From Phenylobacterium zucineum HLK1 (GTDB lineage Bacteria > Pseudomonadota > Alphaproteobacteria > Caulobacterales > Caulobacteraceae): a stretch of 64,000 nucleotides of DNA. The stretch's first letter is position 1. Each line of letters opens with the position of its first letter. The position numbers were made by a program, and so were the translations under genes. This document shows, piece by piece, positions 42,701 to 51,083 of the stretch. The DNA is taken from assembly GCF_000017265.1 (NCBI RefSeq), contig NC_011143.1, forward strand, positions 1 through 64,000, in the 5' to 3' direction. The notes under the pieces were generated by a model. That model saw nothing but the letters and a program-made list of their open reading frames with translations, was not told the origin of the DNA and ran no database searches.

Positions 42701-43426
42701 CTAGTCGGCTTGAACCGGGACGGCGGTTGACACATCGCGGGCGGCTGGCGCAGCTTCCCATTGATACAGGGGCGCGGGCGGCGGCGTTCTTGCGTCGAGG
42801 CCGGCGAGTGCTGTTCGCACTTCGTCGAGGCGGGACACATGTTCGCGCACCGGCGCTTCCGTAGCCTCCACCTCCAGCAGGTATTCATCCCATTCCCAGG
42901 AGCGCAGGATTCTGCGCTTCTGCGCGGTCGTCAGCGACGGGTCGGCGACAATCGCCGCCGGCGTCCGGTAGATCGCCTGGGGACTGAGGTAGAGGGCTTC
43001 GGCCTCCGCCGGCGTGAGGGGATCGAGCGGCTTTTCCGGCCGCTTGGGGGCCCCCATTGGGGGCGGATCCGCCGCGGTGTCGGACCCGTAGGGCGCAGCG
43101 CCCTCGCCCGCGTGGACCTCGAATTCGAGGCCATGCCGGCGGCAGTAGCCGATCGCGGCTTCCGCTGTGGGGAAGCGCAGGTTCACCTGCTGCAGCGGGT
43201 CGGTGCTTTCCAGCCAACCCATCAGGGGCTCCACGCGGGGCGCGGATCGTGCGGCGAAGCGCAGGGTCCATGCCTTCGCCTTGCCCTGTCCCCCGGTGAC
43301 GGGGGCGGAGGGCTCGTCCTGCTGGATGATCGCGAATGCGTCAGCCGGCAGAGCTGCCGCGTGACGACGCGCGGCGATGGATTGAACCCCTGTTTCGCCT
43401 TGCCGAAAATCGTCGTGCCGGGGCAT
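42701..43426 (-). CDS. NDUFS4-like (complex I accessory) domain protein with C-terminal helical extension
   Basis: 241 aa. Residues about 50-120 read WTLRFAARSAPRVEPLMGWLESTDPLQQVNLRFPTAEAAIGYCRRHGLEFEV (shown here as key words MGWLESTDPLQQV and FPTAEAAIGYCRRHG). This is the ETC complex I 18-kDa (NDUFS4) domain. After a Pro-rich linker the C-terminal part has DPSLTTAQKRRILRSWEWDEYL, seen in separate small proteins of proteobacteria. Chromosomal NDUFS4 homologues are about 100 aa, so this is a fusion. It may influence respiratory complex I under stress; this is inference. Confidence 0.75.
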   Translation of the reverse strand: MPRHDDFRQGETGVQSIAARRHAAALPADAFAIIQQDEPSAPVTGGQGKAKAWTLRFAARSAPRVEPLMGWLESTDPLQQVNLRFPTAEAAIGYCRRHGLEFEVHAGEGAAPYGSDTAADPPPMGAPKRPEKPLDPLTPAEAEALYLSPQAIYRTPAAIVADPSLTTAQKRRILRSWEWDEYLLEVEATEAPVREHVSRLDEVRTALAGLDARTPPPAPLYQWEAAPAARDVSTAVPVQAD

Positions 43427-43444
43427 GTCTGGACCTCTGGTCTG

Positions 43445-43468
43445 GCCCGGGAACACAGGTTCCCGGGC
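43445..43468. promoter_or_regulatory. Perfect 10-bp hairpin between hsp20 and the NDUFS4-like gene
   Basis: GCCCGGGAAC-ACAG-GTTCCCGGGC forms a stable stem with a 4-nt loop, 80 bp after the hsp20 stop and 18 bp before the next ATG on the minus strand. Without a T run it could be a terminator, or an RNA structure over the leader of the next gene. Confidence 0.45.
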
Positions 43469-43547
43469 AGCTTCACTGGGCGTGACCGGCCAAGTTACTG
43501 GCGTCGCGGATGACCGGGCCGGACAGGAGCTCTTCGGGAACCCCACC

Positions 43548-44051
43548 TCAGCCCTTGTCGATCGCGATCCGGCGAACGCCGTCCTGCTGGGCCCGGGTTT
43601 TCGGGAGCGTTACGGTGAGGACGCCCTTTTTGAACTTGGCCTTGATAGCATCCTCGTCGATCGCCACGGGCACGGGGATCACGCGTTCGAAACGGCCGTA
43701 ATAGTGCTCGCTGTAGCGTCGGTCGTCGTCTTCGACGTCCTTGCGCTTCTCTCCACGCAGAACCAGCACGCCATCGTCGAAGACCACATCCACGTCGTCC
43801 TCCTCCATTCCGGGCAGCTCGGCGGAGACACGGATCGCCTTGTCGTCTTCCGACACTTCGAGGCTTGGCCAAGCCTGGCGGCCAAGCGTCGGCGCCCCGA
43901 AATCACGGAACACGTCGTCGAAAAGCCGATTCATCTCGCGATGCAGCACGAGAAAAGGATGACCGTCATCGTTGCGCTCGGCGGTCGTCAGCGCGTTCTC
44001 GCCGGGGCGTCGGCCGCCGCGGGTCCAAGGGATCAAGTCGCGAACATTCAT
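43548..44051 (-). CDS. Hsp20 small heat-shock protein (copy 3)
   Basis: 167 aa. Class-A layout: NVRDLIPWTRG, HPFLVLHREMNRLFDDVFRDF, then the alpha-crystallin domain PSLEVSEDDKAIRVSAELPGMEEDD to FKKGVLTVTLPKT. The tail has IAID. It is closest in style to copy 1. ATG 44051 is the family start. It is transcribed together with copy 4 (73 bp upstream). Confidence 0.93.
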   Translation of the reverse strand: MNVRDLIPWTRGGRRPGENALTTAERNDDGHPFLVLHREMNRLFDDVFRDFGAPTLGRQAWPSLEVSEDDKAIRVSAELPGMEEDDVDVVFDDGVLVLRGEKRKDVEDDDRRYSEHYYGRFERVIPVPVAIDEDAIKAKFKKGVLTVTLPKTRAQQDGVRRIAIDKG

Positions 44052-44124
44052 GTCTTGTCTCCTTTGATCATCGGGCGATCCGGTGCAGAGGACCAAGCCG
44101 CCCGGGAAGGTGTTTGGGGCCGGT

Positions 44125-44604
44125 TCAGTTCGCCGGGGTCTGGGCCGTCTCGGCAGCGCTATCGGCAGCCGAAACCTGACCCTCGACCTGGATCCGCCTG
44201 GGCCGGGCGGCCTCCGGGATCTCGCGGACCAGGTCTATGGACAGGAGCCCGTCCGCAAGGCGGGCGCCTTGGACCTGAACGTGATCAGCCAGGGCGAAGA
44301 TCCGCCTGAACGGTTGGGTCGCAAAGCCGCGATAGACGACCTGTCCGGGCTCTGTCGTGTTCGAAGGCTGGCCGCTGATCGTCAGGCGGTTGGGTTCGTA
44401 GGTGATCTCGATGTCCGCATCCCGGAAGCCGGGTGTCGCCAGGACGATCCGGAAGTGATCATTGTCGAGGGTCACCACATTGTAGGGTGGCCCGGCCGTC
44501 TGCAGTTCGGGGCCGGCCGCCGATCGGTCGAACAGACTGAGCGCGTCTTCGACGCCCGGCGTCAGCCGATAGGGGAACATCGGCGTGATGGTGCTCATTC
44601 TCAT
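44125..44604 (-). CDS. Hsp20 small heat-shock protein (copy 4, IbpA-like)
   Basis: 159 aa. Class-B/IbpA style: FPYRLTPGVEDALSLFDR, GPPYNVVTLDNDHFRIVLATPGFRDADIEI, then VYRGFATQPFRRIFALADHVQV and DGLLSIDLVREIPEAARPRRIQV, where PEA.RPR.I is the class-B tail. Class A and class B pairs work as co-chaperones in known bacteria, so copies 3 and 4 may act together. Confidence 0.93.
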   Translation of the reverse strand: MRMSTITPMFPYRLTPGVEDALSLFDRSAAGPELQTAGPPYNVVTLDNDHFRIVLATPGFRDADIEITYEPNRLTISGQPSNTTEPGQVVYRGFATQPFRRIFALADHVQVQGARLADGLLSIDLVREIPEAARPRRIQVEGQVSAADSAAETAQTPAN

Positions 44605-44846
44605 GGCGACTTCCTGCCTGATCGTGTGAATCCGGGAGGAGCCGGGGTCGGCTCGCCTCCGGCGCCAGAGCCCGCGAGTGGCCTGGCCACAGAGGACGTA
44701 GGGCGCAAGCGGCGCCCTTCAAGGCAGAATTTTCGGCGATCGAGACGAAGCCCCTGGCGCCCCGCTCCCCGCGCCAATCAATCCCGGCGACGACGGGCGT
44801 CAGAACAGCGGGCCGTCAATCTCCAGCAGCTTGGAGGGTGGCACCT

Positions 44847-45145
44847 TCAAGCCGCGCCTGCCAGCGCATTGGTGCGTTGATCGATGCAGTTTTGAGCGGC
44901 CCATTCCGCATATCGCTGGGCGTAGTCTCGATCATACCACTGGGCCTGATCGTCGTAGACCGCCCCCTGCGCTCCGCGCCCGGGGGCGGCGGCGCATGGT
45001 GGCCCGTAGGCGGGGCGGACGCGGGGGGAGGCGCCGCCGAGGCGGAGGCGGCCGGATGGGCTTCGGCGACGGCGCCGTCGGCAAAGATCAGGCCGATCGC
45101 GGCGAGGAGCGCTGGTCCGTCGAGCCGTCGAGTCGTCGAGGTCAT
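44847..45145 (-). pseudogene. Frameshifted small exported protein (glycine-zipper type)
   Basis: From ATG 45145 a signal peptide is read (LDGPALLAAIGLIFADGAVAEA), then a Pro/Ala-rich stretch to about HHAPPPPGAE. Beyond the C-rich run near 44985-44995, protein-like sequence continues in a neighbouring frame (VYDDQAQWYDRDYAQRYAEW, then QNCIDQRTNALAGAA, stop at 44847). That segment matches exported proteins that carry RYADWY..NC..QR before a glycine zipper, but the zipper itself is missing. So the gene is frameshifted and shortened. Confidence 0.6.
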
Positions 45146-45291
45146 GGCGTCGGTCTCCTTGCTCCTTGAAACGGGCGTTCGCCCCGGCGCTGCAATCCCC
45201 TACCGGTATGGCTCCCGAGCAAAAACTAGGGCGCGCCTGTCGCAACCCAAACTTCCCCCACCTTGTTCGGAGCGCGGCTGCGATCGCCTGC

Positions 45292-46047
45292 CTAGTCCCG
45301 TCGTTGCCCGAACAACGACAGCAGAAATTGAAACAGGTTGATGAAGTTGATGTACAGGTTGAGCGCACCGTAACTGGTGGCGACACTCCGGGCGGCTTCG
45401 GCTCCCCCGAGTTCGTAATAGGCGATCTTCAGGCGCTGGGTGTCGTAAGCGATCAGGCCCGCGAAGACGAAAACGCCGATCACGCTGATCATAAACTGCA
45501 TCAGCTCCGACCTCAGGAACAGATTGACGAGAGAGGCGATCACCAACCCGACCACGCCGACGATAAGAAAGGATCCGAAGCCGGTCAGATCCTTCTTTGT
45601 GACGTAGCCGAAGAGGCTGAGGGCGCCGAAAGCCGTGGCCGTGATCAGGAACATCGAGACGATGGACGCCCCCGTATAGACAAGTCCGACGACCCCCAGG
45701 GACGCGCCGATCAGGGCCACGATCGTCCAGTAGAGCGCGCTTGCGGCTCCGCTTGTTGGATTGCGCATAGCAAACCCGGACACCAGCAGGATCCCGAGCG
45801 GTGCGATGGCCACGATCCAGCCGATCGGCGTCATGCCGGCCAGATGGCCATCGGCGCTTGTCACGAACATCAGGTCGCGGACCGGGGGGACGCTGGAGGT
45901 GAGGTAGGCGAGGGCGGCCGAGACCAAGAGCCCCAGGGCCACCTTATTGTAGACGCCGATCATGAAGGATCGCAGGCCGGCGTCGATCGCCATGTCGGCG
46001 CGTGTGCTCAGGATTGTCGCGTGGCGGGCGCGCTGGAAGTCGCTCAT
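45292..46047 (-). CDS. Bax inhibitor-1/YccA family membrane protein
   Basis: 251 aa, seven membrane helices. Typical phrases are GLRSFMIGVYNKVALGLLVSAAL, LYWTIVALIGASLGVV, FGALSLFGYVTKKDLTGFGSFL, and the C-terminal FAGLIAYDTQRLKIAYYE and ALNLYINFINLFQFLLSLFG. YccA relatives modulate the membrane protease FtsH and calcium flux. Place in the island fits membrane-protein quality control. ATG 46047 is chosen because the family begins near it. Confidence 0.92.
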   Translation of the reverse strand: MSDFQRARHATILSTRADMAIDAGLRSFMIGVYNKVALGLLVSAALAYLTSSVPPVRDLMFVTSADGHLAGMTPIGWIVAIAPLGILLVSGFAMRNPTSGAASALYWTIVALIGASLGVVGLVYTGASIVSMFLITATAFGALSLFGYVTKKDLTGFGSFLIVGVVGLVIASLVNLFLRSELMQFMISVIGVFVFAGLIAYDTQRLKIAYYELGGAEAARSVATSYGALNLYINFINLFQFLLSLFGQRRD

Positions 46048-46181
46048 GGCTGGTCGTCTCCAGGATGTGGTTCTCCAGCCAACTCCATCTAGGTCGAACG
46101 CCCAATGGAACAAGAGGGGCGCGCGGCGGTGATGCGGCGGGCCTCCGCTCAACGGGCCTCCGCGCAAAGGTCAAGTCGCCG

Positions 46182-47369
46182 CTAGGACAGCGCCTCGATG
46201 CCTGGAAGAGTGCCTTTCGCCAGGAACGTCAGGCAGGCTCCGCCACCGGTGGAGACATGGCTGAACCGCTCCCCAAGCCTCAGCCTCTGAGCGGCCGCGA
46301 CGGTGTCGCCCCCGCCAAGCACTGTGAAGGCGGCCGGGAGGCCGGCGATGGCGCGGCCAATCGCCTGCGTCCCCCCCTGAAAGCCGTCGATCTCCGCCGC
46401 CCCCATCGGCCCGTTCCAGAATACGGTTCTGGCGCCCTGCAACGCCTCGACGAAGCGCTGGCGCGTCTGGGGGCCGATGTCCAGGCCCTTCCAGCCCGCC
46501 GGAATGTGGTTGGCTGGAACGATTCTCGCCTCAGCGCCCACCGCGGGCTTGGGGGCCGCCACCACATCGACGGGGAGCAGGAGCTGTACGCCCCGATCGT
46601 GGGCCATGCCCAAGAGGCTTTTGGCCAAACCTGCGGTTTCCGCAGCCACCAGGGAGTTCCCCACCTGGCCGCCCTGAGCCTCGATGAACGGAAAGGCCAA
46701 GGCGCCGCCGATCAGCATGCCGGTCACGCGCGGCAGCAAGCTCTCCAATGCGCCAATTTTATCGGCTGCCTTCGAGCCGCCGAGCACAACCCAAAAGGGC
46801 TTCGCTGGGCGCTGGATGAGTCTGGTGAGGTTGGCGACTTCCTTCTCCATCAAAAGGCCAGCGCAGCTCGGTAGGAACCTGGTGGCCCCGGTAACCGACG
46901 CGTGGTCACGGTGGGCGGACGCAAAGGCGTCGAGCACGAACGCTTCGCCCAGCCTGGCATAACGCCGCGCCAGGGCCGCGTCGTTCGACCCTTCACCCGG
47001 TTCGAATCTCACATTGTCCAGCAGCGCCACTGAACCTTGGGGCAAAGGTAGGACTTGCCTGAGCGTGGCGTCGGAAGCTGGTGTGCGTTCGGCGCTCCCG
47101 CCGATAAAGGTCACGGGGCGCTGCAACTGCGCCGCCAGCACCGGCGTCACGGGGGCCAGACTGCTCGTCGCTTCGAAGCGGCCATTGGGACGTCCGAGAT
47201 GGCTCAGGAGCACGATGCTCGCGCCCTGCTCGAGCAACCGCTGCAGCGTCGGAAGACTCGCCTTCACCCGGCTCACGTCGGCGATCTTGCCGGCCTCCAT
47301 CGGCACGTTGTAGTCCGCCCGGACGATGATGCGCTTGCCGGCGGCGCTAAGATCCTTGAGCGTTCGCAA
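46182..47369 (-). CDS. pgk: Phosphoglycerate kinase
   Basis: 395 aa from TTG 47369, chosen because GGAGG lies 5 nt upstream and the family normally begins LRTLKDL..AGKR. Conserved features are IIVRADYNVPMEAGKI (usually DFNVP; here Tyr replaces Phe), LLSHLGRPNG, LLDNVRFEPGE, DAFASAHRDHASV, VLGGSKAADKIG, WNGPMGAAEI, and VLGGGDTVAAAQ plus STGGGACLTFL at the C terminus. It makes ATP from 1,3-bisphosphoglycerate. It looks like a diverged second copy carried as cargo. Confidence 0.93.
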   Translation of the reverse strand: MRTLKDLSAAGKRIIVRADYNVPMEAGKIADVSRVKASLPTLQRLLEQGASIVLLSHLGRPNGRFEATSSLAPVTPVLAAQLQRPVTFIGGSAERTPASDATLRQVLPLPQGSVALLDNVRFEPGEGSNDAALARRYARLGEAFVLDAFASAHRDHASVTGATRFLPSCAGLLMEKEVANLTRLIQRPAKPFWVVLGGSKAADKIGALESLLPRVTGMLIGGALAFPFIEAQGGQVGNSLVAAETAGLAKSLLGMAHDRGVQLLLPVDVVAAPKPAVGAEARIVPANHIPAGWKGLDIGPQTRQRFVEALQGARTVFWNGPMGAAEIDGFQGGTQAIGRAIAGLPAAFTVLGGGDTVAAAQRLRLGERFSHVSTGGGACLTFLAKGTLPGIEALS

Positions 47370-47603
47370 GTCGGCCTCCAGGCCTGCATTTAAGTCGAGG
47401 TCTGCAGAACGACACGGCGCCCCGGAGGGCCTCAGGTCGATCTGCGGGCGCAATCGACTCGTCCGGCATGTTGCAGAGAGGACCCGCCATACGAGCAATT
47501 AGGGCGGGCCGCATCCATGCTCAATGGTCCGTCACCCACCGGCCCCCAGCTGCTGGCGAGGCGCCTCAGCCCGAGCGAACCGCCCTCTCGCTCGTGTGTG
47601 GAC

Positions 47604-48614
47604 TCACTCTGCTGGGCTCTCGGAAATCTCTGCGACCACGTCCTGCGGGGACTTGCCCGACCGCAAGCCCTTGAAGCTTGCCTGCCGAATGCGGCCATGC
47701 TCAGTCCATTCGGCGAAGTCGATGTTCGCCACCAGTACCGGCCGGGTCCACTGAACGGCCGGATCCTTGCGCGGCGGATCGCCGGCCTCGAACGGACAGG
47801 TCTCGGATCGCACGGCGCGGAGTCGCGCGAGCAGCTCGGGCATCACCCGGCGCGGATAGCCGGTGTGTACGCGTCCGACATAGCGCAGGACCCCGTCGTC
47901 ATAGACCCCGACCAGTAGGGATCGGAACTTGCGCGAACCGGTCATGGCCCAGCCGCCGATCACGACCTCCTGGGACGGGCGCCACTTCGACTTGCGCCAG
48001 CTGTCGTTCCGTTCGCCCGGGGCGTAGGGAGAATCGAGCCGTTTGGAGACCACGCCTTCGAATCCCTCGCGCCTCGCCCAGCCGAGGGGATCCGGGTCGG
48101 TGATCGCGGCCGCCGACCGGATCGGCCCATCAAGCGGCGCCCGCCGCAAGAGGCGCCCGAGCGCCTCGTGTCGGGCGGCGAGCGGTCGCCGCAGCAGCGC
48201 CTCGCGGTTCAGGTGCAGCAAATCGAAGGCGAAGAAGACCAGCGGATCGCGGGCCGCGTGGCGCTGACGCGCCCCTAGTCGCGCCCGGAGGAGGCTGAAG
48301 TTCGGCCGTTCCGCTCGGTCGAGCGCGCAGAGCTCGCCGTCCAAGATGCAGTCGGGCAAGTCGGCGAGCCGCGCGCTGAGATCAGGAAGCAGAGCCGATC
48401 GGTCGACGCCGTTTCGACTACGCCACCGGACCTCGCCCTGCAGGACTCGGGCCTGGAAGCGGTCGCCATCAAGCTTGACCTCATGAAGCCAATCCGGACC
48501 TGACGGCGGCGCGCGGACGAGCCGCGGATGCTGGAAGGGGATGAAGATCGGCGGCCCGGATCCGGTCCAAGATCCGTCGACGGGCCTGTCACGCGCCGTG
48601 GCCACGACAGTCAC
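47604..48614 (-). CDS. ATP-dependent DNA ligase, LigD ligase domain only
   Basis: 336 aa. Adenylation motif I WLHEVKLDGDRFQARV (Lys nucleophile), DCILDGELCALD, FFAFDLLHLN, and GFEGVVSKRLDSPYAPGERND. The OB domain follows (QEVVIGGWAMTGSRKFRSLLVGVYDDGVLRYVGRVHTGY as key region). This is the C-terminal ligase third of a LigD. The phosphoesterase and polymerase parts are encoded separately at 54153-55763 on the other strand. A role in end-joining or repair after stress is likely, but no Ku gene is seen. Confidence 0.9.
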   Translation of the reverse strand: MTVVATARDRPVDGSWTGSGPPIFIPFQHPRLVRAPPSGPDWLHEVKLDGDRFQARVLQGEVRWRSRNGVDRSALLPDLSARLADLPDCILDGELCALDRAERPNFSLLRARLGARQRHAARDPLVFFAFDLLHLNREALLRRPLAARHEALGRLLRRAPLDGPIRSAAAITDPDPLGWARREGFEGVVSKRLDSPYAPGERNDSWRKSKWRPSQEVVIGGWAMTGSRKFRSLLVGVYDDGVLRYVGRVHTGYPRRVMPELLARLRAVRSETCPFEAGDPPRKDPAVQWTRPVLVANIDFAEWTEHGRIRQASFKGLRSGKSPQDVVAEISESPAE

Positions 48615-48841
48615 TCTTCGCCAGATCGCATTCTCTCAACGTGACACCTCGGTTTGGCGGCGGTTCAATGAGCCTATGGAGCAGGCTCGAGCGGGAACGA
48701 CGACCCTATGACCATGCGGATGTCGACAGATATCAAGTTCGAGAATGGCCGCGGCAGCATGATCTCCAGATCGTGTTCGCGACCAGGGCCGTCGCCAAGA
48801 CCGCGAGCGGGGGCTAAGGCGAGCCGTTCAGGAGAGGCCAA

Positions 48842-49750
48842 TTGAACGAAGACCCTTACAAGGTGCTGGGGCTGAGCTCCGACGCGACCCAGGACGACAT
48901 ACAGAAAGCCTATCGAAGGCTGGCCAAGAAGCACCATCCCGACCTCAATCCGGGCGATCGGGCCGCCGAGGAGAAGTTCAAGCAGGTGTCGGCCGCCTAC
49001 GATCTCCTAGGGGACGAGGAGAAGCGGCGCCGCTTCGATCGCGGCGAAATCGACGCGCAGGGGGCCGAGCGACCTCGGCACCGCTACTACCGGGAGTACG
49101 CTGATGCGGCCGCCGATCATCCCTACGCCAGTCGCACCGGTTTCCAGGACTTCGCAGACGAGGACATCTTCGCACAGTTCTTCAGCCGGGGAGGGGAGCG
49201 CTTCCGTGAAGTCCGGATGCGTGGCGCCGACCTCAGATTCCACCTCAGGATCGACTTCCTTGATGCTGTGCGCGGAGCGCGCCGCACGCTGACGCTTCCC
49301 GACGGCGCGTCCATGAACCTCAACATTCCCGCGGGAGTGGAAGACGGACAGGTGCTCCGGCTGCGGGGCAAGGGCGCTGCGGGCGTCAACGGCGGGGAGC
49401 CGGGAGATGCGCTCATCGAACTCGAGATCGGAACGCACCCGTTCTTCAGCCGCGAGGGCCGGGACATTCACCTTGATCTGCCGGTTACCCTCGATGAGGC
49501 GATCCTGGGCGGTAAGATCGAGGTGCCGACGCCCACCGGGCGGGTCACCATGACAGTGCCTGCAGGCGCCAACACTGGTCGCACCCTGCGCCTGCGCGGC
49601 AAGGGGGTGCAGGGCAAGCCGAAGGGGGACGAGCTGGTGCACCTCAAGATCGTCCTGCCGGAGCGGATCGACCCGGAGCTGGAGGCGTTCATGCGCCGCT
49701 GGCGCGAGCAACACCGGTATGATCCCCGTCAAGCGATGGGAGCAGCGTGA
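48842..49750 (+). CDS. cbpA: DnaJ/CbpA-type co-chaperone
   Basis: 302 aa. J-domain at the N terminus (DPYKVLGLSSDATQDDIQKAYRRLAKKHHPDLNPGD; HPD motif intact), a Gly/Phe-like linker (DEDIFAQFFSRGGERF) and two C-terminal beta domains (LNIPAGVEDGQVLRLRGKG, VPAGANTGRTLRLRGKG). It lacks the zinc-finger of DnaJ, so it is CbpA-type. It stimulates DnaK. The start is TTG 48842 with AGGAG 8 nt upstream. It is translationally coupled to cbpM. Confidence 0.94.
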   Translation: MNEDPYKVLGLSSDATQDDIQKAYRRLAKKHHPDLNPGDRAAEEKFKQVSAAYDLLGDEEKRRRFDRGEIDAQGAERPRHRYYREYADAAADHPYASRTGFQDFADEDIFAQFFSRGGERFREVRMRGADLRFHLRIDFLDAVRGARRTLTLPDGASMNLNIPAGVEDGQVLRLRGKGAAGVNGGEPGDALIELEIGTHPFFSREGRDIHLDLPVTLDEAILGGKIEVPTPTGRVTMTVPAGANTGRTLRLRGKGVQGKPKGDELVHLKIVLPERIDPELEAFMRRWREQHRYDPRQAMGAA

Positions 49751-50070
49751 TGAGGGAAGAGGCCGAGGTCCTGCAAGAAGTTCGCGGGCTAAGCCGCCGC
49801 AAGCTGCGCGCGTGGGTGCAGGCGGGCTGGGTGCTTCCCGCGCGGGGGGAGCAAGGCGCGATGTATAGCGACATCGACATCGCGCGGGTTCACCTGATCC
49901 ACCATTTGCAGGCGGACCTCAATATCGGAACCGAAGCGCTGCCCGTCGTTCTGTCGTTGGTTGATCAGGTCTATGGCCTGCGGCGCGAGCTTCGGCGGCT
50001 GGCGCGCGCCGTCGAGGCGCAGCCGGACAGGGTGAAGCAGGCGATCCTGAGGGCGAACGACCAAGGCTGA
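49750..50070 (+). CDS. cbpM: CbpM-like chaperone modulator (MerR-like HTH)
   Basis: 106 aa. LSRRKLRAWVQAGWVLPARGEQGAMYSDIDIARVHLIHHLQADLNIG forms the MerR-like HTH of CbpM, and a helix with QVYGLRRELRRLARAVEAQ follows. CbpM binds the J-domain of CbpA and tunes its activity. The gene overlaps the end of cbpA (GTGATG: GTG 49747 or ATG 49750), the usual arrangement of the pair. Confidence 0.88.
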   Translation: MREEAEVLQEVRGLSRRKLRAWVQAGWVLPARGEQGAMYSDIDIARVHLIHHLQADLNIGTEALPVVLSLVDQVYGLRRELRRLARAVEAQPDRVKQAILRANDQG

Positions 50071-50152
50071 GGGGCCGCTCCGGGGTGCGCCACGCCCCTC
50101 CTGGTCACCCCCGACGGGCGACGGATGCGCGCCCGGGCGCCAGGGGCGCGAC

Positions 50153-50166
50153 TTGACCGCGGTCAA
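50153..50166. promoter_or_regulatory. FNR/FixK-type box TTGACCGCGGTCAA upstream of usp
   Basis: A TTGA-N6-TCAA site within a perfect 22-bp palindrome (50149-50170), with right flank GTC. Its centre at about 50159.5 would place a class-II start near 50201, 39 bp before the usp ATG. The sequence is certain; the regulator is inferred. Confidence 0.7.
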
Positions 50167-50239
50167 GTCGGCATGCCGATGGGGCGGCATGTTGAATCGC
50201 CAATGGAGAAGAAATTCCGCGGCGCTCCAGGAGGGTTCG

Positions 50240-51070
50240 ATGAGCATCAAACATATTGTCGTGCAGGCGGCCGGGAAGGCAGAGGACGCGCGGCGCGTCG
50301 CCATGGCGGTCGATCTCGCGAACCGGTGCGAAGCCACGCTTGGTGGCGTATTCCTGGAGCCGGCGCCGCCCTGGCTCTTCGTGGGCGGGGACCTTGCAGC
50401 CCCCGCCGCCCTCGCCGATTTGACTGAATCTCACCGCAAAGCGGTGCAGACAGCTTCGGCGGCGGCGCGGGCGAACCTTGAGGCGGCGGCGCAGGGCAAG
50501 TCGTTCGAGTGGCGCCAAGTCGACGGCTCCGCCCCTACCGCGTTGGCCGAAGTGGCGCGGGAGGCGGATCTGCTCTTCATGGCGGGGCCTCCACTGACCA
50601 GTCGCGATGGCGTGTTCGCCCCAGCGGACGCCGTGGCGCTTACTGCCGGCGCGCCGATCATCGCGGTGCCAGAGACCGCGACCGGGACGTGTGTCGGACA
50701 CCGCGTGCTCGTTGCTTGGAACGGCGCGCGCGAGAGCGCGCGCGCCTTGCGCGACGCCCTGCCATTGCTGCAGCGCGCCGCGCAAGTCGATGGCGTGATC
50801 GTCGACCACCCGGAGGCGGCCCGCGACGGAGAACGCGTCCTGAAGGCGTTCCTCCAACGCCACGGCTGCCCGGCGATAAACGTGATCCGGCTTCCCGCCG
50901 GCGGGCGGCATGCCAGCGAGGTGATCCTGCAGCACGCGGCGCACGTTGTGCAGGCCGACCTGATCGTCATGGGACTGTACGGCCACTCGCGCCTACGGGA
51001 GTTCGTTCTGGGCGGGGTCAGCCGGGACATGCTCGACGACTCGCCCATTCCGCTGCTCCTGTCGCACTGA
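50240..51070 (+). CDS. Universal stress protein, tandem UspA domains
   Basis: 276 aa. Two Usp-like halves: the first KHIVVQAAGKAEDARRVAMAVDLANRCEATLGGVF (degenerate, without a nucleotide-binding G-x2-G-x9-G pattern that I can see), the second HRVLVAWNGARESARALRDALPLL to DLIVMGLYGHSRLREFVLGGVSRDMLDDSPIPLLLSH. The second keeps MG.YGHS....LGG.S. ATG 50240 follows AGGAGGG. An FNR/FixK-type box lies 74 bp upstream. Confidence 0.9.
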   Translation: MSIKHIVVQAAGKAEDARRVAMAVDLANRCEATLGGVFLEPAPPWLFVGGDLAAPAALADLTESHRKAVQTASAAARANLEAAAQGKSFEWRQVDGSAPTALAEVAREADLLFMAGPPLTSRDGVFAPADAVALTAGAPIIAVPETATGTCVGHRVLVAWNGARESARALRDALPLLQRAAQVDGVIVDHPEAARDGERVLKAFLQRHGCPAINVIRLPAGGRHASEVILQHAAHVVQADLIVMGLYGHSRLREFVLGGVSRDMLDDSPIPLLLSH

Positions 51071-51083
51071 CGGAGGCGCGGCT

